Below are positions 57,020 to 64,000 of a stretch of 64,000 nucleotides of DNA, one piece after another (position 1 is the stretch's first letter; each line of letters begins with the position of its first letter). A program made the translations under genes and the position numbers. Below the pieces are notes generated by a model. The model was not told the origin of the DNA, made no database searches, and saw only the letters and a list, made by a program, of their open reading frames with translations. Source of the DNA: Actinoplanes italicus (lineage in GTDB: Bacteria > Actinomycetota > Actinomycetes > Mycobacteriales > Micromonosporaceae); assembly GCF_003001815.1 (NCBI RefSeq), contig NZ_PVMZ01000003.1, positions 434,001 through 498,000 of the forward strand, in the 5' to 3' direction.

Positions 57020-57090
57020 GGATCCACTCTCCCGCCCGAACGAGATCAGGTCCAACGATGTCTTCTGCTGTCGGCATTAGCATCGCTGAT

Positions 57091-57924
57091 GTGGAACCGC
57101 ACCTGCTCCGTACCTTCGTGGCCGTCGCCGAGACCGGCTCGTTCTCCGCCGCGGCCGGGCGCCTCCGCTACACCCAGTCCGCGGTCTCCCAGCAGATCGC
57201 GGCCCTCGAGGCCGACCTCGGCACCCCGCTGCTGACCCGGCGCCCCGTGGCACTCACCCCGGCCGGCGAACGGCTGCACCGGCACGCCGCGATCATCCTG
57301 GTCCGGCTCGCCGCGGCCCGCGCCGACGTGACCCGCGCGGTGGCCCCACCCGGCCGCCTGGCCGTCGGGCTCACCCCGCTGGCCTGGTCGAAACGGGTAT
57401 CCGACGCGCTGACCCGGATCCGGGCCGAGTCGGCCCGCCTGAGCAGCCGGGTGCTGGTCGCCGACCGGGACCGGATCGTCGCCGCCTCCGCCACCGGCGA
57501 GATCGACATCGCCCTGGTCGACGGGTTCACCGCGCCGAACGACCCGTTGCCGCTCCCGGTGGCCGGTGCGGTCCGGGTGGCCGAGGACGGTGCCGTGGTG
57601 GCGCTTCCCCGCGACCACCCGCTGGCGGGGCGTCCCACCCTGCAGCTGGCCGACCTCACGGAGGCGTACTGGATCGACGCTCCCGTGGTGTCGCCGCTGA
57701 CGCACCTGCCGGTGGATGCCCTGCGGACCGGCTTGCGTTACGAGGGCGCCGACGTGGCGGTGCTGCTCGGGCTGATCGAGGCGGGACACGGCCTGTCGGT
57801 CCTGCCGTCCGGCGTGGCGCGCGGGGTCCTGCTGCCCCGCATGGTCCACCGTGTGGAGCTGCTGGCCACACCGGGCGCCGGTGTTCCGGCGACCCGGCTC
57901 AGCGAGCTTCTCGCAGGCCCTTGA
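57091..57924 (+). CDS. LysR-family transcriptional regulator
   Basis: 277 residues. Winged HTH in the first 60 (LLRTFVAVAETGSFSAAAGRLRYTQSAVSQQIAALE split between helices), then a periplasmic-binding-like co-inducer domain. GTG 57091 gives MEPHLLRTF, the family norm; ATG 57058 would add eleven residues. Divergent from the amidotransferase-like gene (71 bases apart), its most likely target. Convergent overlap with the nfo gene. Confidence 0.9.
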   Translation: MEPHLLRTFVAVAETGSFSAAAGRLRYTQSAVSQQIAALEADLGTPLLTRRPVALTPAGERLHRHAAIILVRLAAARADVTRAVAPPGRLAVGLTPLAWSKRVSDALTRIRAESARLSSRVLVADRDRIVAASATGEIDIALVDGFTAPNDPLPLPVAGAVRVAEDGAVVALPRDHPLAGRPTLQLADLTEAYWIDAPVVSPLTHLPVDALRTGLRYEGADVAVLLGLIEAGHGLSVLPSGVARGVLLPRMVHRVELLATPGAGVPATRLSELLAGP

Positions 57925-58759
57925 GCAGGGCGATGTCCGCGGCGTGGCCCTCGTGCTCGACCGTCGGCGTCTCCACGATGATCGGGACGCCGGCGGTGGC
58001 CGGGTGGCTGAACAGCTCGGCGAACGGCGCCGTACCGATGCGCCCCTTGCCGATCGTCTCGTGCCGGTCCCGGGTCGAGCCGCACTCGTCCTTCGAGTCG
58101 TTGGCGTGGATCAGCTGGAGCCGGCCCGGACCTGCCGCCTCGATCAGCGCGTCGAGTGTCGCCGTCATGCCGCCCGGGGTGGCCAGGTCGTGACCGGCCG
58201 CCCAGGCGTGACAGGTGTCGAAGCAGACGCCCATCCACGGGTGGTGCTCGACCGCCTCAAGGTACGGGGCCAGGTCCTGCACCTTCGACGCGAGGCTGCG
58301 GCCACCGCCGGCACTCGGCTCGACCAGCAGTTTCGGCAGGCCCTCGGCGGCCGCCCGGTCGAGCAGCGGCAGCAGGGTCTCGCGGAGCTGGTGCAGCGCC
58401 TTCTCACCGTGCTCCTCGTCGACCGAGCTGCCGGCGTGGTAGACGACCGCGGTCGCGCCGATCGCCTTACCCCGGTCCAGGGCGTGCGCCAGCGTGGCGA
58501 CCGAGCGCTCCACGGTCAGCTCGGTCGGCGAACCCAGGTTGACCAGCAGCGAGGCGTGGATGTACGCGGGCAGGCCGCGCTCACCGATGCCGTCGCGGAA
58601 CAGGACGTCCTGCTTCGGGTCGCCCGGCGGCAGGGCCCAGCCGCGGGAGTTGGAGACGTACACCTGAAGGGTCTCCGAGCCCGCGGCGTCGACGTAGGGC
58701 AGGGCCGCCTTGGCCAGCCCTCCCGACGTCTTGGTGTGGGATCCGATCCGCTGACTCAC
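57899..58759 (-). CDS. nfo: Deoxyribonuclease IV (AP endonuclease, Nfo)
   Basis: Cuts DNA at abasic sites in base excision repair. 286 residues of the AP-endonuclease-2 fold: RIGSHTKTSGG start, HASLLVNLGS, VYHAGS, LLVEPSAGGG, GVCFDTCHAWAAG (zinc ligands), LIHANDSKDECGSTRDRHE and VIVETP. GTG 58759 overlaps the PASTA-kinase stop by four bases (GTGA), so it is translated after the kinase. Confidence 0.94.
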   Translation of the reverse strand: MSQRIGSHTKTSGGLAKAALPYVDAAGSETLQVYVSNSRGWALPPGDPKQDVLFRDGIGERGLPAYIHASLLVNLGSPTELTVERSVATLAHALDRGKAIGATAVVYHAGSSVDEEHGEKALHQLRETLLPLLDRAAAEGLPKLLVEPSAGGGRSLASKVQDLAPYLEAVEHHPWMGVCFDTCHAWAAGHDLATPGGMTATLDALIEAAGPGRLQLIHANDSKDECGSTRDRHETIGKGRIGTAPFAELFSHPATAGVPIIVETPTVEHEGHAADIALLKGLREAR

Positions 58760-60747
58760 AGGAAGCAGACCAGCTGGATCACGGTGTTCGGCGGAACCGG
58801 TGTGCCCGGACCCGGGTTCATCTGCCGGGCCGTCGCGTTGGGGTCGCCGTTCATCTGTGCCTGGAGTCCCATTCCCTGAAGTGCGGCCGCCGCCTCCTGG
58901 CACGGCCGGTTGGTCACGTCCTGCACGACGATCTGCGCGGGGCCCCGGCTGATCCGGAGGGTGACCTGGGTGTTCTTCTCCACGCCGGTGCCGGCCTTGG
59001 GTGTCTGGCCGATCACCTCGTCGGCCGGCTTGTCGCTGTCCTCGAACTGTTCGGCCACCTGCAGGCCGCGCTGAGCCAGGACCGTCCGGGCGTTGTTGAT
59101 GTTCTGCCCGACCAGGTCGGGGATGGTGATCGGCGCCTTGCCCTTGCTCAGGATCAGGGTGACGGTGTCACCCGGCTTGAGCTCGGTGCCCGCCTTCGGC
59201 TCGGTGGAGAGGACCAGGCCCTCGGCCGCGGTGTCGCTGTACTGTCCCTTGCCCTGCTTCACCTTCAGCTTGATCGCTTCCAGCTGGGCCTTGGCGAATG
59301 CCAGCTCCTGGCCCTCGAGCTCGGGAACCGCGTGCACCTCGGGACCGAGCGACAGGATGATCGTGATGTTGTCACCCTTGATGATCTTGTCACCGGGGCC
59401 GGGCTTCTGGACCTTGACCGAGCCCTTCGGCAGGTTGGGGTCGAACTCACCGTCGCCGACGGTGACCTCGAACCCCTGCTGCTTCGCGTACGCCACGGCC
59501 TGCTCCTGGCTCATGGTGAGCAGCTGCGGGGCCTCGGTGTAGCGACCCAGCGTCACCCACCAGGTGCTGCCGAGCACGACCACGGCCATCACCGCGATCA
59601 GAGCGGTCAGCACGACACGGCGCCGGTCGTCGAAGAAGCCGGCCAGTCCACCGGCGGGAGCGGCGGCCCGGCGGTGCGGCGCGGTGCGGCCGCCCTGCTC
59701 GGGCAGCCGGGCCCAGGACGGCCGGTGCGACGCCTGATAGGTGCCGGCCGGGACCGGCGGCACCAGGGCGGTCGCGTCGGCCGACGGGACGGCCGGGACG
59801 ATCCGGGTCGCGTCGGTGGTGCCGGGGGCGCCCGGGACCTGGCGCAGCAGCGCGGTGTCGACGTGTGTGACACCGAGACCCTCGCGGGTGGCCTGGACCT
59901 CGCTCAGGAAGGCGCCGGCGTCGGTCGGCCGGGAGCCGGGGTCGCGCCGGGTGGCCCGGGCGACGAGCCGGTCCAGCACCGTGGGCAGGCCACGGACGAT
60001 CGACGAGGGCGCCGGGACGTCGTTGTCGACGTGCTGCCACGCCACCTCGACGGGCTCGGCGCCGTCGTACGGCACGCGGCCGGTCAGCATCTCGAAGAGC
60101 ACGACACCGGCCGAGTAGACGTCGGTGCGGGCGTCGGCGTGCCCGTTCTGCACGAGCTCCGGGGCGACGTAGGCCACGGTCGCCATGAGCTGGCCGGTGT
60201 CGTCGACGGTGCTCGCCTCGATGGCCCGGGCCAGACCGAAGTCGGCCACCTTGACCACGGCGTCCACCAGGTCGGCCGAGCCTCCGCTCGGCGCCTCGGC
60301 GACCAGCACGTTCTCCGGCTTGACGTCCCGGTGCACCAGGCCCGCGCGGTGCGCGGCGGCGATCGCGGCGAGCATCTGCTCCAGGATCGCCAGGGCCTCG
60401 ACCGGGCTCAGCTTGGTGCGCTGGCTCAACAGGTCACGCAGTGTCCGGCCCTGCACGAACTCCATCACCAGGTATGGCAGGCCCTGGTGGCGGCCCTGGT
60501 CGTAGACGGCTACGACGTTCGGGTGGGTCAGGCGGGCGATCGTCTTGGCCTCGTCGGTGAAACGGTCGACGAAGTGGACGTTGGTGGCCTGCGACGGGTG
60601 GATGATCTTCAGCGCGACGGTGCGCTCAAGCCGCTCGTCGGTGGCCCGGTAGACGGTCGCCATGCCACCACGGGCGACGCGACCGGTGATCCGGTAGCGC
60701 CCGTCAATCGTTGTGCCGATCAACGTATCGGCGACTGTGGTGTCCAT
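58756..60747 (-). CDS. pknL: PASTA-domain Ser/Thr protein kinase (PknL/PknB type)
   Basis: Membrane receptor kinase. 663 residues: kinase domain with Gly loop GRVARGGMATVYR, Lys47, HRDVKPENV (139-147), DFGLARA and APELVQNG; Pro-rich juxtamembrane stretch; one membrane helix (about 375-397); then four extracellular PASTA repeats (starts near MSQEQAVAYAKQQGF, LEGQELAFAKAQLEA, LVGQNINNARTVLAQ, TNRPCQEAAAALQGM). PASTA units bind peptidoglycan fragments. The neighbouring Rv2175c-like gene is a known partner substrate in mycobacteria. Followed by nfo in an overlap. Confidence 0.93.
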   Translation of the reverse strand: MDTTVADTLIGTTIDGRYRITGRVARGGMATVYRATDERLERTVALKIIHPSQATNVHFVDRFTDEAKTIARLTHPNVVAVYDQGRHQGLPYLVMEFVQGRTLRDLLSQRTKLSPVEALAILEQMLAAIAAAHRAGLVHRDVKPENVLVAEAPSGGSADLVDAVVKVADFGLARAIEASTVDDTGQLMATVAYVAPELVQNGHADARTDVYSAGVVLFEMLTGRVPYDGAEPVEVAWQHVDNDVPAPSSIVRGLPTVLDRLVARATRRDPGSRPTDAGAFLSEVQATREGLGVTHVDTALLRQVPGAPGTTDATRIVPAVPSADATALVPPVPAGTYQASHRPSWARLPEQGGRTAPHRRAAAPAGGLAGFFDDRRRVVLTALIAVMAVVVLGSTWWVTLGRYTEAPQLLTMSQEQAVAYAKQQGFEVTVGDGEFDPNLPKGSVKVQKPGPGDKIIKGDNITIILSLGPEVHAVPELEGQELAFAKAQLEAIKLKVKQGKGQYSDTAAEGLVLSTEPKAGTELKPGDTVTLILSKGKAPITIPDLVGQNINNARTVLAQRGLQVAEQFEDSDKPADEVIGQTPKAGTGVEKNTQVTLRISRGPAQIVVQDVTNRPCQEAAAALQGMGLQAQMNGDPNATARQMNPGPGTPVPPNTVIQLVCFL

Positions 60748-60882
60748 CGGCGTGAAGTGTATGTGTCTTTCCAGTGGGGGTGACCCAGGATGTCACAGCT
60801 GAGTCCAAACGGGTACCCAAACCCGTGTGACCTGCACCGATTGACGCGGAACCCTTTCACATAGGCCGAAATTCCGGTTTTG

Positions 60883-61575
60883 TCAGCGCCAGCGGCGATG
60901 GTGATGACCGTCACTGTCTGTCAGGGATGCGCTCGGTTCGGCCGGGCTCGGCGAGGCATCGGCCGACGGGGATACGGAAGCGGACGACGACGGCGACGGG
61001 GCGGTGGGTGTGGGCACCGGCGGTGTCTCGCAGTCACACTCCGGTGAGCGCGAGGCCGGCACCGTCACCGGCCGGGTGTTCCTGCTGGTGACGGTCGTCG
61101 CCGGGGATGTGGCCGCGGGGGTCGGCGACGGAGCCCGTACGGCCGCGGGGGGAGTCGTCGTCCGGGGTTTGCGCCGATTCGCCGGGACGCCGCCCATCCC
61201 GGCCTCCCCGCCCGTCCCGGCCTCCGTCCCCGCCTCCGTCCCGGCCTCGGCCGGCAGTGCGGCGGCGACCGCGGGCGGCGGGGTGCCGGTCATCCGGTCG
61301 GCGAACACGGTGGTCGCGACCAGGTACGACCCGGCCGCCCCGCATGCGGCGAGCGCGCAGAAAGCGGTGATCGCGACAAATCGCCTCGGCGGCCGGGCGT
61401 CGATCTCCGAGGGCTCACCGGGCAGATCCACCAGTGATGCTCCGAACGTGCTCATCCCCGTGGAGGTGACGTCCGGCACCACCCCGGAGCCCGCACCCGG
61501 CCGATGGCCCAGGTCGTAACGGATCGAACGCCATAATCCGGCCATCTCGCCACGCATGTTCCGCCACAGGCTCAT
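60883..61575 (-). CDS. Single-pass membrane protein with Ser/Thr/Pro-rich exterior
   Basis: 230 residues: a cytosolic start (MSLWRNMRGEMAGLWRSIR), one helix (about 65-85, FVAITAFCALAACGAAGSYLV), then a low-complexity tail with AEAGTEAGTEAGTGGEAG repeats and long Ser/Pro/Thr runs, ending HHHRRWR. No domain is recognised. It is divergent from the Rv2175c-like gene and downstream of nothing related. ATG 61575 is chosen; the frame extends further without support. Confidence 0.65.
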   Translation of the reverse strand: MSLWRNMRGEMAGLWRSIRYDLGHRPGAGSGVVPDVTSTGMSTFGASLVDLPGEPSEIDARPPRRFVAITAFCALAACGAAGSYLVATTVFADRMTGTPPPAVAAALPAEAGTEAGTEAGTGGEAGMGGVPANRRKPRTTTPPAAVRAPSPTPAATSPATTVTSRNTRPVTVPASRSPECDCETPPVPTPTAPSPSSSASVSPSADASPSPAEPSASLTDSDGHHHRRWR

Positions 61576-61611
61576 CAACTGTTCTCCGATCTGATCTGGC
61601 ACGCTGTACCG

Positions 61612-61962
61612 GTGACCGAACCCGTGACTACCGGCCCCACCGACTGGATCACCCTGCCTGATGTGTCCGAAAAGCTCGGCTTGACGATCAGCAAGGTGCA
61701 CCAGCTGATCCGCGAGCGCTCGCTCCTCGCGGTCCGCCGTGACGGCATCCGGGTGGTGCCCGCCGAACTGGTGGCGAACGCGACCGTTCTCAAGCACCTG
61801 CCCGGCGTGCTGACCCTGCTCCATGACGCCGGGTACAACGACGAAGAAGCGCTCCGGTGGCTCTACGAACCGGACGAGTCGCTCGGCGGCAACGCGGCCG
61901 TCGCCCTCGGCGGCGACCGTGCCCGGGAGGCCAAACGGCGCGCGCAGGCCCTCGGCTTCTAG
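61612..61962 (+). CDS. DNA-binding protein of the Rv2175c family
   Basis: 116 residues, winged-helix with an N-terminal Thr-rich tail (TEPVTTGPTDW): WITLPDVSEKLGLTISKVHQLIRERSL is the HTH and ALRWLYEPDESLGG..AREAKRRAQALGF the C-terminal part. In mycobacteria this protein is phosphorylated by PknL on an N-terminal Thr and loses DNA binding; the Thr-rich tail here fits. GTG 61612. Confidence 0.88.
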   Translation: MTEPVTTGPTDWITLPDVSEKLGLTISKVHQLIRERSLLAVRRDGIRVVPAELVANATVLKHLPGVLTLLHDAGYNDEEALRWLYEPDESLGGNAAVALGGDRAREAKRRAQALGF

Positions 61963-62019
61963 ATCAAAACCATCATCGGGTACGCGGGACGCGCGCCCGT
62001 TCTCAGTCGGTGACCCTCG

Positions 62020-63090
62020 TCAGACGGAGCGCCTGGTCGCCGCGGCGGCCAGCGCGAACAGCACCGCGCGTGCCTCGTCGTCGATCGGCGCCTGCTCCAG
62101 CGCGGACAGTGCCTCGCCGTTCAGCGCGTCGATCCGGCTCTCCGTCGCGGCCAGCGCGCCGCAGTCCCGGATGATCGCCCGCAGCCGCTCCACCCCGGCG
62201 TCGTCGAGCAGCGGGTCGCCCAGCGAGCCGTCCAGCTCGCCGCGGCCCGCCTCGTCCAGCGCGGCGAGCGCGGACGCCACCAGATAGGTCCGCTTGCCCT
62301 CGCGCAGATCGTCCCCGGCCGGTTTGCCGGTCTGCGCCGGATCCCCGAACACGCCGAGCACGTCGTCACGCATCTGGAACGCCTCGCCGAGCGGCAGGCC
62401 GAACGCCGCGTACGACGCGAAGATCTCCGGACCGCCCCCGGCCAGCGCCGCGCCCAGCAGCAGCGGACGTTCCACCGTGTACTTCGCCGACTTGAACCGG
62501 GCCACCTTCCCGGCCCGTTCCAGCGAGGTGTTCCCGGTCGCCTGCGTGTGCACGTCCAGGTACTGCCCGACGGTCACCTCGGTGCGCATCCGGTCGAAGA
62601 CCGGCCGGGCCCGGGCCAGCTCGGCCAGCCCCATCCCGGAGGTGTGCAGCAGCTCGTCGGACCAGACCATCGCCAGGTCGCCGAGGAGCACCGCCGCCGA
62701 GCCACCGAACCCGGTCGCCGTGCCGCGCCAGCCCTCGGCCCGGTGCAGCAGCTCGAACCGCCGGTGCACCGACGGCTCCCCGCGCCGGGTGTCCGACCGG
62801 TCCATCAGGTCGTCGTGGATCAGGGCGCTCGCCTGCACCAGCTCCAGTGCCGAGACCGCGGTGACCACCTCGTCCGAGTCGGTGCCGCCGGCGCCCCGGA
62901 ATCCCCAGTAGGCGAACGCCGGCCGCAGCCGCTTGCCACCGCCGAGCACGAACGCCGACACCGCGTCCGCCACCTCGGCCAGCGCCGGGTCGATCTCCAG
63001 CAGGTGGGCCCGCTGGCCGGCCAGGAACGCGGAGAGGGCCTTGTCGACGCGTGGCCGCAGACCGGCCGACTCGAGCGGAGAAGTCGTCAC
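62020..63090 (-). CDS. Polyprenyl diphosphate synthase (GGPP-type, IdsA-like)
   Basis: Elongates isoprenoid diphosphates. 356 residues with both Asp-rich motifs: first ALIHDDLMDRSDTRRG (Asp93, 94, 97), second FQMRDDVLGVFGD, plus GGGKRLRPAFAYW near the start. Short chain length (C15-C20) is expected from the family and position (Rv2173 idsA2 equivalent). ATG 63090 is the first codon of the conserved protein. Product length not determined by sequence here. Confidence 0.93.
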   Translation of the reverse strand: MTTSPLESAGLRPRVDKALSAFLAGQRAHLLEIDPALAEVADAVSAFVLGGGKRLRPAFAYWGFRGAGGTDSDEVVTAVSALELVQASALIHDDLMDRSDTRRGEPSVHRRFELLHRAEGWRGTATGFGGSAAVLLGDLAMVWSDELLHTSGMGLAELARARPVFDRMRTEVTVGQYLDVHTQATGNTSLERAGKVARFKSAKYTVERPLLLGAALAGGGPEIFASYAAFGLPLGEAFQMRDDVLGVFGDPAQTGKPAGDDLREGKRTYLVASALAALDEAGRGELDGSLGDPLLDDAGVERLRAIIRDCGALAATESRIDALNGEALSALEQAPIDDEARAVLFALAAAATRRSV

Positions 63091-63170
63091 CCTTCGAGAC
63101 GCTATCTCGTGCCGTGCTCACTCGTTCGACCAGATCACCCGCATCCACTCCTGGTCGGTAGGGTGGCGGG

Positions 63171-64000
63171 GTGTCTCTCGGTCTTCCCTCCCGGCTCCCC
63201 GGCACGCCGTCCGTCGGCGACCTGATCCGTGACCCGGCGCCGTCGTTCTCGTTCGAGTTCTTCCCACCGAAGACCCCGGCCGGCGAACAGGCGCTCTGGC
63301 AGGCGATCCGCGAGCTCGAGTCCCTGCGGCCGAGCTTCGTCTCGATCACCTACGGGGCCGGCGGCACCACCCGCGACACCACCGTCGCGGTGACCGAACG
63401 CGTCGCCACCGAGACCACCCTGCTGCCGATGGCGCACCTCACCGCGGTCGACCACTCGGTCGCCGAGCTGCGCAACGTCATCGGCCGTCTGGCCGGCGCC
63501 GGCATCAGCAACATCCTGGCCGTCCGCGGCGACCCGCCCGGCGACCCGACCGGTGAATGGGTGCGGCACCCGGAGGGCGTCCTCTACGCCGAGGAGCTGG
63601 TCCGGCTGATCCGCGAGTCCGGCGACTTCAGCGTCGGGGTGGCCGCGTTCCCCTACAAGCACCCGCGCTCGGCCGACGTGGAGAGCGACACCCGCGACTT
63701 CGTCCGCAAGTGCCGCGCCGGCGCCGACTTCGCCATCACTCAGATGTTCTTCGACGCCGACGACTACCTGCGTCTGCGCGACCGGGTCGCCGCGGCCGGC
63801 TGCGACACCCCGATCCTGCCCGGCGTCATGCCGGTGACCAGGATGGCCACCATCGAACGGGCCACACAGCTCTCCGGCGCCCCGTTCCCGCCGGCCCTGC
63901 TGACCCGTTTCGAGAGCGTCGCCGGCGACGAGGCCGCGGTCCGTGCCCTGGGCATCGAGACGTGCGCCGAGATGTGCGCCCGGCTGCTCGCCGAGGGCGT
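63171..64000 (+). CDS. metF: 5,10-Methylenetetrahydrofolate reductase, 3' end cut by window edge
   Basis: Reduces methylene-THF to methyl-THF for methionine synthesis, FAD-dependent. 276 codons are visible: [79 protein letters not shown] and [20 protein letters not shown] are family motifs. GTG 63171. The last few residues are outside the window. Divergent from the polyprenyl synthase gene. Confidence 0.95.
   Translation, partial: MSLGLPSRLPGTPSVGDLIRDPAPSFSFEFFPPKTPAGEQALWQAIRELESLRPSFVSITYGAGGTTRDTTVAVTERVATETTLLPMAHLTAVDHSVAELRNVIGRLAGAGISNILAVRGDPPGDPTGEWVRHPEGVLYAEELVRLIRESGDFSVGVAAFPYKHPRSADVESDTRDFVRKCRAGADFAITQMFFDADDYLRLRDRVAAAGCDTPILPGVMPVTRMATIERATQLSGAPFPPALLTRFESVAGDEAAVRALGIETCAEMCARLLAEG

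Overview
High-GC actinobacterial chromosome segment. The gene order strongly resembles the mycobacterial respiratory and envelope region (hesB-like, adenosine kinase, ctaC, ctaF, ctaE, qcrCAB, trpD, UvrC-like exonuclease, pimB', SRPBCC gene, plsC, RNase AS, aroG, pknL, Rv2175c-like gene, polyprenyl synthase, metF). I recall that order from memory and did not compute it. Gene style and content (barstar-family gene, DUF4240, GH18 chitinase with a Thr-Pro linker, GTG starts) suggest a Micromonosporaceae member, perhaps Actinoplanes-like, but this is inference.

Layout. 0-7 kb: 3' part of nadA, glycerate kinase, erpA-like Fe-S carrier, adenosine kinase, P-loop kinase, a tusA/cysteine desulfurase pair, ctaC and ctaF. 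7-14 kb: a Cys-rich small protein, trpD with a degenerate receiver gene, ctaG, then the ctaE-qcrC-qcrA-qcrB run. Together these encode most of a cytochrome bcc-aa3 supercomplex; ctaD is not in the window. 14-22 kb: a broken barstar-family gene, a stand-alone Lrp/AsnC sensor domain, a nucleotidyltransferase/Nudix pair, a RelA/SpoT protein, a DnaQ-UvrC fusion and a NYN-domain protein.

22-27 kb is the odd region. An M48 protease, a 98-residue repeat ORF and pimB' are joined by TGATG overlaps. pimB' lies between two stretches (289 and 282 bases) with not one adenine on the + strand, made of 66-bp and 46-bp tandem repeats. Further on are two copies of a 49-nt hairpin element, nine copies of a 17-bp repeat and the 5' stub of an IS256-type transposase.

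27-43 kb: thioredoxin-like protein, MFS/MarR pair, two-component system, SRPBCC protein, ROK kinase, phosphodiesterase-like protein, a coupled flavin monooxygenase and alpha/beta-hydrolase-fold protein (the latter without its nucleophile Ser), trehalose-phosphate synthase, acyltransferase, Crp-like regulator, degenerate phosphotransferase and RNase AS. 43-52.5 kb: TetR/MFS pair with twin operator-like palindromes, PNPOx-like protein, a phosphofructokinase with a PPi-type signature, proC, DUF429 protein, chitinase and DAHP synthase. 52.5-64 kb: threonine aldolase, a tandem pair of secreted IPT/TIG-like proteins, an amidotransferase-like/LysR divergent pair, endonuclease IV coupled to a PASTA kinase (PknL-like), a Rv2175c-like DNA-binding protein, a polyprenyl synthase and the 5' part of metF.

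No tRNA, rRNA, CRISPR array, prophage or origin was recognised.
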